A DNA stretch of 64,000 nt from Cucumis sativus (GCF_000004075.3 NC_026661.2:1860001-1924000), one strand, 5' to 3'; counted from the stretch's first letter, positions 24,844-38,049 are shown. Made by a program: numbers and translations. Notes: a model not told the origin generated them from the sequence alone.

Positions 24844-24965
24844 CTCTGTCGTGAAGAAAGGCTTGCTTGCAAATTACAAGCTCTGAATCATTGTGTATTT
24901 CTGATCAATCTGCTAGTTTTATTCCTGCTGTACCGACTGAGTTTGTGAAGTTTTCTTTAATCACG

Positions 24966-25430
24966 ATGGGTCTCTCCAGTCTCCCAGCTCCGTCGGAAGG
25001 AGTTCTGAACGTGATTCTTGTAAACACTGCTCTATCCATTTCCATGTTCAAATGCATTGTTCGTTTAATCCTTCACATGGTAGGAATCCGTCTCTCATGG
25101 CCATCAACTGTAGTCCCATCACCAGATTCCTTTGAAAGCTCCTCAGAGTTGGGAGATCCCAATTGTGGCTCCTCTTGGAATTACCTTGAGATGTTTCGAC
25201 ACCGATGTCCAAGGATTAGATTCGATAAAGTACCGAGTTCAGAACGTCGTGAACATGACTGCTCGGTCTGTTTAACTCAATTTGAACCTGAATCGGCGAT
25301 AAATCACTTATCATGTGGCCATCTTTTTCACACAGATTGCTTGGAGAAGTGGCTGGACTACTGGAACATCACATGCCCTCTTTGCAGAACTCCTCTAATG
25401 TCTGAAGAAGGGAAATCTTGCTTTTGGTGA
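24966..25430 (+). CDS. XERICO-like RING-H2 E3 ubiquitin ligase, copy B
   Basis: A single coding exon of 154 residues with the XERICO N-terminus (MGLSSLPAPSEGVL), a hydrophobic N-terminal segment and an intact C3H2C3 RING at the same positions as copy A (C99 to C140). It differs from copy A at 15 residues by my count, 14 of them outside the RING; the one inside is F116 in A and S116 here. Two extra cysteines, C67 and C81, occur here, while copy A alone has C94. The predicted role is an E3 ligase acting in ABA homeostasis, transferred from Arabidopsis XERICO. The start is chosen as for copy A: the 33 upstream codons open only with TTG and show mostly amino-acid-changing differences between copies, as expected for leader sequence. 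Confidence 0.92.
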   Translation: MGLSSLPAPSEGVLNVILVNTALSISMFKCIVRLILHMVGIRLSWPSTVVPSPDSFESSSELGDPNCGSSWNYLEMFRHRCPRIRFDKVPSSERREHDCSVCLTQFEPESAINHLSCGHLFHTDCLEKWLDYWNITCPLCRTPLMSEEGKSCFW

Positions 25431-25919
25431 GTGTTCGGTGCTACAAATCTAGTTAGGGGAAAACTCATGTACAGCACTAGAGACCAAAGTTTGATGTATG
25501 TCCTAGAGACCAAAGTTTTGTCCCTGTAAATACATGTTTATGAAGTTCTACGCTTCTAGTTTCTGGCTTGTGCCTTTAGCTTTTAGGTTTTGAGTTAATG
25601 CACTATTATTTCACTTTCTTTGTATATGGAATTCTCTGAGTATGCTAAAAGTTCTTCAGCTTCTGTTTGTTTGATATTAAGGTTGACACTTGACAGCATG
25701 GGAATTAATTTTCTGAAATTATTGTTTTAATTGATGAGTTGGGGATTGCACAAATCTTGGTGACAACTTATATGCTATATCTTGTAAGTTTTTTTAAGTC
25801 AGAATATTGTTTATCCATGGAGCAGGATATTTACTAGAGTATTATGATCATATATCGACTGAGTTCTCACGTTAGTCTTCGGAAAAGAGAAGCTTCAAGA
25901 AGTACTTCACTTAGTCTTT

Positions 25920-28900
25920 CTATAGTTGTCCTTTTCCTCCCTCCTCACTACACTTGACTTGACTTATGTTGGTAAGAGTCATCTTCATAATTCTGTTCAA
26001 AACAACCCCCGCTGCTTGTATTCCTTTACTTGGCTGCTAATGGACTGTAGCTAGAACAAGGCACGGTTCAAATACCAAGTCTTTCCTATTCGACGTTTCT
26101 TGCAGTTTTCAGCCTCCTTAAACCTACTAAAATCAAAGTGAAAGCCTCCTCTACTATATGCTGTGATGCTGAAAACTGCCTTCTCTCCCTCACTTATCTT
26201 CGTGAAACTGAACATTACAGTTGCTCCATGGAAATCGAGCAGCTCCATCTATGAGATAGTCAACGTGATTCTGTAGATCATATGCTTGAATACCAAAAGG
26301 GTAGAACGAGAATGGACTCCAAAATGAAGAGAGAGAGTATAGACTAACGTTTTGAAAGAAATTAAACAGGTTGATAATAGCTTTCGAGAACTTCTCCCTC
26401 GAGCTTGAGCTACACATATCTCCCTCTTACGACCTTACCTTACTAGGATAAGTTCTCTATGTTGTACAACCATTTCCTTGAATTTTAAAAAACATATATA
26501 TGCCCATCTTCCTTTGTAACTTTCTGCTACCAACCTGTCTTTATTCTTCCATGTAAAGTAATGTAATTCAAGAGTCAACAGTAAGATGTTGACACGGTCA
26601 AATGAATATCTGTTAGAGGAAGCGTTAGGGATAAATAAACTAAAGAAAGAATATTTCAATTTTGTTTTGTTGGTTCTTTTGTTAAATATCTTGCGTTTGT
26701 TGATTGTCAGGTACAGCTATCACTATCAGATTTTGGCACTCCAGCAAGTTGGACATCCAACTTGATACAACCCAGAAGTTTATAAATGAATATATCTAGA
26801 GGTTGTTTAACCTTTAGCTGGCATCACCCAACCTTTTTTCTTAAGATTTCTTATCTTCTTTTCTTGTTCAAAATTTGTTTTGGCTTAGTTTCTTGCTTTT
26901 GTCCTCTACAATAATTTGTTTGATGTTTGGAAGAAAAAAAAAAACTCTATTCCTATAGATTGTTGCATGCTGTGAATGAAACAAAATACAGAGAAAAGAT
27001 CTACCAAAAGAAGAAAAAATAAAGGAGATGCAGGGAACTGGAGTTGAAACTTGAACAGTTTTCATAATTGTAAAAACTTAATATTGCAAAACCAAATCAA
27101 AGTATATTTTGGCCCAATTTCTTTTAGCCCCATCAATCAAATAGTCCAAAAGATCTCAAAAATGGCAAACACTGGTTTTTGAAGCAACATTCAAGCTCTC
27201 AAATTTTCTATATTGGGCTTTGCTCCTGTGATGAGATAGTGACTTGTAGCTTGAATGAGGTTGAGATGATTATGTACACCTAATTAGTGGCCATGGTTAG
27301 TTTTTCACTAGCATTAGGAAGCATTGAAGAAGGAAAACATATAGTAAAATCCCAATGCTTGAAAAATTAACTTGGAAGAAGACAGATAAAAGATTTGAGT
27401 TGACAATGAAGGACAACCCCAAATTCTGTTCAAATTAATTTGTTCTTTGACTATTGCTCGTGGGAAAACATACTTGAGAATCACCTTTACTTGATAAGAA
27501 TGGTGAATTTGTTTTAATGACAAATGCTCAAACGCTTAGATGGAGAGTGTAAGGGATTGATATGGGAGAGAGAATGAAACTGGTGATATGGAGAGAGGAG
27601 AGTGTCAACAGTCAACAATTTTAAGGAAATAATTAGATAAATTCGTAATACACTTGAAGTTTTAATTTATATATATTGAAATTAATATCAAACTAAAAGA
27701 AAGATACGTTTTTTTTTTTTTATCTGTTTTTATACTTGAGAGGATAATTAGTAGACAATTTTCAGGTTTTTTTTTTCTTTTTTGTAATTTTTCTGATATT
27801 TTATTTGATAAGTATTAGTTTTTTAAATTAAAAAGATTGATTTTTCTAATGCGACGAGTGAAATGATACAACATATGGTCGGATGTTTAGCATAAACAGT
27901 CACACACTATATAAAGTATAACATTCTGTAAGAAAATTACTTGTTTTAATGTAATATGTTATGTTTCACATAATTTGGGAGTCATACAAAACTATCATAG
28001 ATAGTTTACGCAAGTTAAAACATATGACAAAATGTAAGAACGATCAAGACATATGATAGACGAAGAGTTTTCTTATATATTTTCACATTGTATTTATATA
28101 AAAGAAAAAAAGATTTAATTCATGACCTTTAACTATTTTTCAATTATAAACAATGACTAAAAATACAATTGTAGTTTTTTATAAGAAATTGTATTAATAT
28201 ACTATCTAATTGTTAACCTTTAGAAAAAAGGAGAAAAAAAAAACGATCATGACACTTTTTTTCATAGTGCGAATATGACATAATTAGTTATATGTATTAG
28301 AGGAAGTAACAACTCTGGCAAGGCAAGAAAGTTATCATCTTCCCCGTTAAAAAGTGGAAAGGTGCTGGGAGATAAAAAGACAAGACTAGGTTTTACAACC
28401 CAAAATTTCTGCTCCAATCTCAAAGGTCTTTTTATTTGTCATTATTGCTAGACTACGTGCAATTGCATATTCAGACTGACAAAACCTTTCAAAATATCAA
28501 GTTTGATTTGTTGTAGTGCTAATCAAGCGGTTTTGTTCTTCTAAAGATGACATTCCTCCCCATTTGAATTGTAAGTCTCAATAAATTTGTTATGCACTTT
28601 CTTTTTGTTCCACAACTGATGTAAACATTTCCTGACAAAATCCACAATATTTTTCCGTTCAAGTGTATTTGAAATCTGCTATCATAGCCAGTAATTTCAA
28701 CTTTCAATCTTCACTCCTTGCTATAGTCGGCCTCAATGGCCAAACCATTCTGTGACCATGGCAAAAGAGGGAAAATTCATTGAGGCAGGAAAGGGTTCAA
28801 TTCAGACCCTAGAGGGAACCCCTCCTTCATGAAAAGAGGAGTTCTCCCTTGAAACAACAATATAATGACAAATGAAATATGGTGGGCCATCAAGTTCTTT

Positions 28901-29524
28901 TCTGACTGTAAAGAAAATCACCTGAACAGAATTGAAAAAGTGAATGAAACTTGACAGTTGACATAAGCTTTCCATACAGACCCCATGATTACTCTTAGGA
29001 GAATACAAAGTTGTATAGAATCCATAATCAAAAGTTGAAAATTGATTCTCATGGTTCTGTTACTCCAAGTAGTAGTCTAATTTTTAATCAACTGCTGCTA
29101 CAATGGTAGTTCACACTTCAAACATGGAAGGAAATGAAGAAACGTCACATTTGTAGAAGAAAAAAAATAGAATAATATAAGAAAAATAATAATGGTAAAG
29201 GTCATGTCTAATTGAGGAAGATGAGAACTAAAGTATTAAAATATAAATCAGTCAACCAAAACAATTCACATTTTCTGGATTACATGAATACAACTTTTTT
29301 TTTCTTGCTATCATCAAATAACTTTACAGGTAAGGTAGCTGAAAAATTAAAGAAGGAAAAATTCTTCACCAGCCTATATCTTACCTTTCTTTCAAAAGCC
29401 CCTATAAGATCTCCAAATTAAAGAAGAAAGAATGCAAAAAGATTTCTCAACACTTTTGACTCGCAAATTCTCTCAGTTTGAAGAATTCAACAATAGAAAC
29501 GCTCGAAAAAGCTTATCAAATGAA

Positions 29525-29555
<31 letters not shown>

Positions 29556-29850
29556 AAGAAAGAGAGAGAGAGAGAGGGAGAGATATTCCATATAGCACCA
29601 GCTGCAAGAAATAGAACAACTGCACATGCCTAGTTGAACTAACTTAAAATGGTAAATATCTGTTATAGGTGGGCTTCACCTTTCATGTACTCACTTCAAG
29701 CAAACAGTAGAATCAGTCTTTTCCTGCTCCTCTAAAACATTCTCCAGTCAATAGCCAACTCTTCCCCTGATATTCTTTTCTCGATCCACAATTGCTGGGA
29801 GCTCTCCCAAAAATCCCAATATTAATTTTTTAAGAAAAAAGCTTCTGATT
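25920..29850. other. Intergenic, no recognisable gene
   Basis: Short frames exist on the minus strand (for example 26051-26248 and 26190-26417) but they overlap in conflicting frames and match no family I know. About 28715-28790 contains a 9-bp inverted repeat (GCCTCAATG ... CATTGAGGC) around a 40-odd-base loop, too short for a confident RNA gene. Purine-rich microsatellite sequence lies near the right end. Confidence 0.4.
29528..29582. repeat. GA-rich microsatellite
   Basis: An interrupted (GA)n tract of about 50 bp downstream of the GIP1-like gene's stop codon (that gene is on the minus strand). The open frame across it is an artefact of the repeat. Confidence 0.85.
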
Positions 29851-29859
29851 TGTAGTTAC

Positions 29860-32800
29860 CTAATAGTTACTCGGCCAATTCATCTGCGAGTGTTGAGGTT
29901 GTTGATAAATGCTACCTCCGGGTCCTACCGTATCGACTCCTCCTCCAGGCACGGCTTGTGATTGTTGCAGAAGCGGGTGAACTGTTCCTGGAGTTACTGC
30001 TTGTGCTGGGTGATAGATACTGGCAAATGTACCATGACCTGTCTGTGTTGGTGTAAAGGTCACATGTTGACCCTGTGGTGGAAGGTTGTAGAACGAATTA
30101 GTGGGCAAATTCGACATATCTCTTCCGGGTGCACCAATCCACACAGCTGAACCTTCACTCTAAATACGAAGAGGAAAAGGATCCAATTATTGTTCATTCA
30201 ACAAACTTCAAGATATTGCACATCTAGTAAGGGCTACTTCATATTTCTTTTTAACAAATTATTTGCTAAACTATATTCTTTAAATACTTTTTTCAATTAT
30301 GAAGTAATTTGAAAATATGTTATTTGGTATTTGTTCACTATGAAGCTGTTAGTACTTGAAAGAATCGTTCATCATCATACATCAGCAGTTACTTAATAAA
30401 ATTTTCAACGAAAGGCACGCAACCGTGATATATTATTTCTTTCTTTTCCCTTTTTCATTTTCTTCCTTCTACCAAACACGATTTCTGACTTGAAAACTTC
30501 CATCTTCCACTATTGCAAAAGAAACCAATCAAGTAGAGGTTCCAGTTTTTTTAGTTTGACGTGAATGTTGGCGCAAACAATAAAGCGGCCTATGGATTCC
30601 TCCAGTTCATCAGAGCTCCATGATGCTTGTAACTATTACATCCTCATTTTATTGTCTATTACAAAATGGATGATTTGTCACTTCCCACCCCAGATTACCA
30701 ACTAAACCTAAGATGAGTTGGGACAACAGTAGACCCCAATTCAATTCTTCATCCAACTTCTCCTACAGTGTTCAGTGTTTTTCTCCATTGCACACTTGAA
30801 GTTTATTGTCGTTATAACTTGCCGTAGGCCAAAGGTGTGATGACAGTGGTGACAGGGAACAGAAAAAACAATATCAAACTATGACTATTTAAGTTGAAGG
30901 GTTCTTAAAGTGTACAGTTCTCACAGTTAGTTTATTCTCTTTTGGCATGTATATTGACACTCCCATGCCCACTGTCACCATTTAGCATGTACGATAATTA
31001 CTTTATGGATTATCTTATTAATTTGAAGAGAATGAAAATTAAAGGGCAGCACCAACCTGTGGTCCAGTGATGTATACACTATTTTCCTTGAACTGCGATG
31101 CACCAAGGTCCTCATTAGCGGTGGTATTTGCAGCTGGTGCAGCAGAGCTAGGACTATAGCCTGATGCTGAAGAGCCATAAGGGCCATAACCACTGGGCAC
31201 GCCAATGTGAGATGAGTTACCAGAATTGGCTCCCATCTTGTATTGTGGAATTGAATATTTAACTGCAGCAGTTGCTGCTGGCGGAGCTGGATAGATATTG
31301 CCTCCTTGAGGTTGTTGAGGAAATGGATTATTGCCAACAAATTGATGGATGGGGGGAGGTGGAACATAGAAGGGGGAGAAATAATGACCATATGGTAGGT
31401 AGTTGGGGGGATAATGAGAAATATGGACCCCAGTTGGAGGTCGAAAAACGGGGACAGGCTGCTGAGTCACAGCTATGGAGCTCTGCATGAGCCCAGCGGC
31501 TTGAGTTAACAGTGCTGTTGGACCTGCTGTAGTCAAAACCACACCCTACAAGCAAACAAACAACAGCATAAATACTGGTTTTAAAACAAATAAAGTAATT
31601 TGCATTGTTGCAAGTTCTGTTGTTGTGTAGGGTGAAAGCAAAATACGTAGGGGTTTATTGATCATAATCTTAAGCATCCAATAACAAACCAAACTCAAAA
31701 TAAGAATAACAGGAGATTATCACTACAAGCAATCTAGTACAAGAGACAGATTGAAGGATGAACAAAGCGCGACAATCTAATACCCAATAGAGTTCCCTAA
31801 ACTGGTGATGATTGATTAAAACAGCAAGCAGATTATGGAAGAGATTTTTTAAAAGATCCAAGAGCTCTCCCGGCTGTAATTCAAACAGTAGAAAACAATA
31901 CAAGCATACAAAAAGAACAATAAAGTCCCAGATAGTTAGTAATTTAACTGCAACAGGATCTTCAAGAAGTCAATCATGTACCAGGGTAACATAACAATTA
32001 ACCCCTTATAACATTTGTCTGAATGAAGACCTAAACGAACAACAATAATGAAAAACCTGAGTACCTCTTGAGGAGATTGAGAGCTTGAAGGAGACAACAA
32101 CGCAACATTGCCATTGTACTTAGCAGCAACTCCAGGAGAAAGAAAGGGGGAAAGTCGACCATCACTCTCACCCGACCGGTAAAACTGGGCATAGTAACTC
32201 GAAGGATCAAAAGGTTGTTGAACCTACAAGAAATGTAGCAAATATGAAATTTCCAATAAATTTTATAGGACAATGAAGCTCATTGGCATGACCACCATGA
32301 CACTATGAAGAATGAAATAGCCACTCTAAATCAATAAGGAGATTCATATCTAAAATTGTGAGACACTGGAGATGTTACAAGTTAACCATACAAAACTTGA
32401 GTTCAGCATATAATAAAGCATTATGTATGTTAGATACTCTGAGGATGTTACAAGTTAACCTTACAAAACTTAACAGATCGGCATATAATAAAGCATTATA
32501 TTGAGTGCTTACGACAAAGCTGGGAAGACGAGAAGCATCGCGGCCTTGAGAATCAGAGTTTTCAACAGCTGTAATCTGACTCCCAACTACAGGGGAGATA
32601 AATCCAAAACTGTAACTTGAAGAAGTTTGGGGAACGGAGTTTGTGTGACCTCCGGAAGGTAATACTGTCTCCTGCTTTAAATCATTGAACTCCTGAATTG
32701 TGCTTGATGGAAGTTCACCTCCACTGGTCGATAAATCCTCAGGCACACAAACAGGGGATTGTGGATGATCAGGAGAATCCACTTCTTCAGTACTTCTCAA

Positions 32801-35800
32801 GGCATTGGGATAACTGAAAGGAAATCATGTAAGTTTTGTAAAAAAAGGTTTTTACACCAATTTCTCATTCTTCACTAATAAGAAATAATATTACCCCCAC
32901 GTAATAACCCCCCCACAGAAATTTTTTTTTCATTCTAATATGAAATACTTTCCACATCTTACTATGATCACCAAAATAACAGCAGAGAGAGAGAGAGCTA
33001 GATGGATCATTATAGCATATGGACTACCAGCACTATTAACTTTTCTAATACAATAATTTACTAGAAAAGAAAAAAAGAAAAGAAGTACTAGAAGGAATTC
33101 TAACACACACACACACACACACAAAAAGAAGAATAAAAATAAAAAATTAGAATTTAAACCACGATATACAATATTTTTAAATCAAAAACAGGGAAGTACT
33201 CTCGATGCATATAAGAGACACTGGAAATGAAGTTGCAAACAGACTTCTGTACAAAACGACATCTTGATACCCCTACTTAATTCCCAAATGAATCGAATAA
33301 CAGTCAGAGGAGCAAATAAAAAAGAGCTTTAAAAACCCAAAAAAAAAAACGAAACAAAATTTGGTTCGATAAAAGTAAAATACTCAGCCAATGACATAGT
33401 TAAAAACAAATTAAGAGCTGTAATTGCCGACCTCGAAGCTTCATCCTCTACATTTTCATCGCCATCCACTGACGCTTCAGAAACGGGTGTATGTTTCTGG
33501 TCACTCTCTTGACCGCTTGGAACAATGGCAGAAACCCCAAAACCAATGCCAAAACTTCCAAAGCTTAGCTTTGATCGTTCAGATTCAGGAACCTGGATGT
33601 GGTTCGGAAGAATAACAAGCTGGCTTTTTGACACATGCAACTCTTCTAATTTCTTCTGCAGTTTCATAGTAGCCTCTTCCGAATCAAGGACCCTCGAAAC
33701 AGGCTCTAAATGTTCAGTCACATCAATGGTAACGCCTGGAACCTCAGATGCAGCAGCAGCCCCACTGACAGTTCTCGATTGCTGTATAGCAACGGAACTT
33801 GTCGTCTTTGGTTTCCATTCCTTATTAGAACTAGCTGTCATGTATGTAAACCACATAAAAGAAGTCACTATTATGTGCATGTTAAAGTTTTTTTAACAAA
33901 GATTAAAAATTAAAATCAAGTGGACCAAACATCTGAATACAAAACCTTGAATTCAACCAAGTGGTCATATGTAGTAGACTACTTAACTAAGCCAATTAGA
34001 GATATAGATTAGATGAATTTCTCAACTACTGTGTTGTAATACTCAACAATAATGTCAATGATTATTCCATCCAAGATTTGAATAGGAACTGGTGAGTTTT
34101 AATGTTCCTTTTTAGTTGATCTCTCTTATTTGGAATTTTACTTTGTTTTGTTTACTTTTTATTTTGGAGCAATGATCTCTTTTCATTTCCGGAATGAAAA
34201 GCTTGGCATCCTTAGAAAAAATAATCAAGGAATGTTTGGAGTTTTCATAACGTGAGTATTGATCGATCAAGGAATATTTCGCTAGAATGCCCCTCGTTTT
34301 TGTCAAGCTTTGGAAGACTGAAATCCTAAGGAGAAGAAATTGAAAGCTTTGAGTCCTCAATGGAATTTCCATGAACATTAGAGGTAATATCATTCAAAAG
34401 TTTGGCGTTAGTCTGGCTTCAAACAAAAATTCGCCGGACATAATTGAGGTGACTTTAGTTTTTTCTTTCTTTTTTCTTGAAACAGAGACTTTAGTTTTTT
34501 CTTTCCTTGACCATGATCATTATCTCTATCCTTATATATGTATAAACTATTATAACATAGGATAGTATAAAGGAAAAACGAAACCAACAGAACCAAGCAA
34601 GTCTTTGGAGAGGATCCAATTACGGAAGTTTATCCCTTTTTTCAACTTTTTTGAAGGAGATGTCAAGAATGGATGGTCTTTATGTCAAGAGAATGGAGAC
34701 GTGAGTTATCATTTGGTTGTCTTTGTAAGTTATCAATTTTGTGATATGAAGAATAGAGCCATCAGAACTCCAAGTATTATCACAAGGAATCAAATCGGCA
34801 CATAGAGAAACCGATACAAGACTAATTTTATACCTATATGAGAAACAATTACTTGTGGCTGTTTATTATGATTTGAAGGTAAACTAGCATTGTCAACTGA
34901 AGTAGTCAAGTCGATGTAGAGGAACCAAAACAAATGTTGTACCTTTATGAGAACCAATTACTTGTTGTGGCCGTTTATTATGATTAGAAGGTAAACTAGC
35001 ACTAGAGCTGCCCTGTAATGACACAGAAGGTGGCGAAATCTCATTGAGCAGGCTCTCCTCAACTTTTGGAGATTTAACTCGTTGATTTTCTTGAGCCAGA
35101 GAGTTGCTGATCTCCAAAGTCTCTATTTCACCCAATGCAAAAAAAAAGTATTAGTTTAACCATAAGTCAAAAGATTACAACAGTAATGGAAGAAACAAAT
35201 TGATAGTCCTGTGCTGACCAAGAATTAATTTATTTTCCACGAGATTAGCTGTGCTTGATTCATTAGGATGCGATAAGCTTGCCCCATCACATTTAATTGC
35301 ATCCACCGGACCTGGTAGTTGTGCATCACTGGATGGATCTAAAGATGAGGAGCTCAATGCTGTTGATGAACACGCCACTGTGATTGGTACTACGCTGTTG
35401 TCAGAGTTCGGTATGGGCCGCTCACTTGAGAGCCTTGTACCAAGCGCTCGGTTTGGGTTCTTGTTTGCATTTATAGGAGGCAATGCACTCCCCTTACCAC
35501 TTATGTCCGCTGAAGATGAAGTTGCTTCAGAAACATTTCCGGTAGCTACATTTGTGGCACCATTTCCAACAGATGGGGAACTGCAAAAGACACCCTTATC
35601 ATCTACTTGTTCAAAATATTCATGCTCAAGGTTACATGTAAAATTGCAACTTAGACAATCAACTTAGAACAATTGAGAATACAAAATGAAACATAATCAC
35701 CTTGTTACTGGTATTTTTTCTTTATTTTTTGTCTCTTGAGAAGTAGGCATGGATAACGAGCCACTCTTCTCAATTGATTGATTTACTCCATTCTCTCTTC

Positions 35801-38049
35801 CAGGTCCAGGGTTCCGGCCACCCCCAGTATCTGATCACAAATAGGAGTTTACAAATAAAACAACTAACATTACCAGATTGAACTCATCAATACTGAGAAA
35901 AAAACTGGAAAAACCCAAGGAAAATTCATAACAACAAAGCACTGATGGCTTTTGAAAAAAGAAAAAGAACTGATATTAAACAAGTCTTTGTGGTATCTTA
36001 AATACATCATAACATAAAGTGAACAAAAGAAATGCTATGGTGCTTATGATATAAACATACAAAATGCAGCAGAAGCAAATATCTTTCACAACAGCTTACC
36101 ATGAGAAATATAACGAGGAGAAGAATTTATACGACCACCTCTACCACCCCTTCCCTGCATGCCTGTTTTCCACCGTGACTCTACAGACTCTCGATTGTTT
36201 GCATTCTACAATAACAGTATTTTGAGTTTGTTGGGTGGGAGATAAAGAATTAGTTCATTGTTTAGGTTAGAAAGCTTATCAAACAAAAACCAATCAAACA
36301 CGTAAGACAGAACACCTTAAACAATGTGCGTTCAGAGATGAATGGTCACATTACCAAAACAAAACAAATCATCAATTTGATCAATAGAAAGATGAAATGA
36401 TTATGCCTCTTCATCAATGGTCCTCCCCCGAGAAGACAGCAATAATAACAATAATTAACGAGCCCAATGGGTTGAAATAACTCAAGGCTCACAGACATAA
36501 TAGATGATATCTACTAAACAAAATGTGGGTACCATAAGGAATCAACATGCTGTAATAGGTGTTACCTCTTTTCTCCTCTCACGTTTGCTCTTCACTTCAT
36601 GAAATGTATCTGAAGAACAACATGGACCGCTGTTAATATTGTCTAAACAAACACAAAGAAAAGAAGTAGGAAGGTGGGAAACAAGAACCGCTTTCTTTTA
36701 TCTTTTAAATAGAAATGGAAAAGTTCATAAAACTAGGAAAATTCTCAAAAACACCCAACCAAGGGGGCTTTCTTTTTATTATTAATATTGAAGTTCCAAT
36801 TACCCACTAAAACTCAGTTACAAATAGTTACAAGGGGAAAAACTAACATACAATAAAAGAGTTTGAATTAATAGTTTAGGGTACGAGTGCCATGATAAAT
36901 AAAATTCAACAGAAGCTTCTGGCCAGAGAACAAACAGCTTTCTCTAAAACCTATTCTATAGTAATTTATGACAACCTAAAAAGTCAGCAGTTCAAGAAAC
37001 AAAGATATCGAAGTGAAAACTAATCAGTAGATGCAAGACTTTACTATGTCCAGTACACGGGAAATCAGATAGTTATCCATTCTTGGGAAGAACTGTGACA
37101 TGCTCAAATTGTTGGTATTCTCCCTTGCATTGAAAAAAATACCTTATAAATGATGAAACCCACTATAATTGATGAATATTACAAAGAAAAATACACAAGA
37201 AATCATTCGTTGATGAAAATTGATAATAAAAGTAAAACAATACTATGTCCAAAAGGTTAATGTTGTTTAGTGGCAAGGTTTGCACAACCTCAAAAGGCCC
37301 AACAAAAGCATGAACCTTGTTCCTAATGTAAACTATTTGAAAAACGTCAGTTTTCCAATAAATCAACCAATAAACTGGAGAGTAAAGAAAAAAAGAAAAC
37401 CCAAAATGAAAGCAACCAGCAGACTAAAGCCCCATTACAAGTTCAAGATATTGAATAAAACAAGATCCCATCCATTATCATAAACAACCCAAAGCTCCTT
37501 AAAAAAGATTGTAAACTAATAAAAAAAATTCCCACATAAGAGAAGTTAAAATGGTTCTAAAGTAAACTCCACTTTCGTAAAAGTGGAGGGATCAAAACCG
37601 CCAAGAGAGGATATGTTAATCCAATTGAAGTTCAGTCATTAAAATAAGCAAAGAAAATAAACTGAAACAACACGATAGTGGAATTAATGTCAGCTCGAAT
37701 TTCCACTAAAGCAGGAGACGAGAGCTGAAATCCAAGAACCCCACAACCCAGAAGTCGATGAACTCCATAAAGACCACAAAACAGAGAAGGGTACACCAAA
37801 GTTTGGATCACAGACGATTCAAAGAGCAAAGCAATGAAAACCCAGAAGAGCAAAAGAGTCGTAGAAGCAAAAGGAAAAAGTACCCTGAAGAAGAAGCTTT
37901 TGAGCAGTCTCATTGGGATCCATAGAACATTCTTTAAGCATTGCAAAAATCTCATCATCACTATGATTGCCCGTGATCTCCTTAATATTCTCGATCGTCT
38001 TCCTCACACTGTTGGGGATTGAAGAAGCCCTAGACCCACCACCACTCAT
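29860..38049 (-). CDS. GBF-interacting protein 1-like (GIP1_N / DUF1296 domain)
   Basis: Eleven coding exons in transcript order: 38049-37884, 36609-36566, 36205-36100, 35830-35701, 35580-35219, 35122-34943, 33834-33432, 32813-32513, 32223-32065, 31545-31057 and 30159-29860. All are GT-AG and sum to 2640 nt (879 residues). Residues about 10-70 form the GIP1_N domain (IRKTI-like VRKTIENIKEITGNHS, LKECSMDPNETAQ, then DTFHEVKSKRERRKE), a UBA-like helical fold. An RGG-type patch follows (GRGGRGGR, about residue 90-100). The remainder is disordered and rich in Ser, Pro, Gln and Gly, with SNKEWKPK as a family landmark, ending MNWPSNY. Arabidopsis GIP1 binds G-box factor GBF3 and enhances its DNA binding; this long form belongs to the related GIP1-like family, so the exact partner is uncertain. 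A second version of the exon-6 tail lies at 34834-34896. Confidence 0.92.
33104..33122. repeat. CA dinucleotide microsatellite in GIP1-like intron
   Basis: An uninterrupted (AC)n tract in the intron between the exons ending at 33432 and starting at 32813. Confidence 0.85.
34834..34896 (-). other. Duplicated alternative exon (6b) in the GIP1-like gene
   Basis: The sequence repeats the last 60-odd bases and donor of exon 6 (34943-35122) with several substitutions and one codon missing (one CAA instead of two). It has its own acceptor (CTACTTCAG before 34896) and donor (ATAG/GTATAA after 34834), is 63 nt long and is phase 1 at both ends. It therefore reads through without a stop between its neighbours, as VDNASLPSNHNKQPQVIVSH plus a short tail. 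The gap to exon 6 is only 46 nt, below the usual plant intron minimum, so the two are unlikely to be joined in one mRNA. The splice signals are seen; use is inference. Confidence 0.5.

Larger units (their letters stand above)
21650..25920. repeat. Segmental duplication block B (tRNA-Pro + XERICO-like)
   Basis: The second copy of the segment described for block A, in the same orientation. The coding sequence and tRNA are best conserved. The interval between the tRNA and the TATA box is about 310 bp shorter than in block A, and the leader carries an extra CAATCTTCTT repeat (about 24058-24085). Borders are estimated from the last recognisable shared strings. Confidence 0.85.

Noticed and set aside
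26051-26417. Possible minus-strand gene
   Set aside because: Two short overlapping frames with no recognisable domain, no joined exon model and no promoter.
28725-28786. Possible miRNA hairpin (GCCTCAATG ... CATTGAGGC)
   Set aside because: Only a 9-bp perfect stem with a large loop; it does not extend to a miRNA-like duplex.
28811-28852. Small hairpin AGGGAAC ... GTTCTCCCT
   Set aside because: The stem is short and bulged and the sequence matches no conserved plant miRNA I know.
29432-29614. Open frame with a long Arg/Glu repeat
   Set aside because: It is a GA microsatellite read as protein.
31272-31490. Open frames opposite GIP1-like exon 10
   Set aside because: Shadow frames of a Pro/Gln/Ser-rich exon; no splice or domain support.
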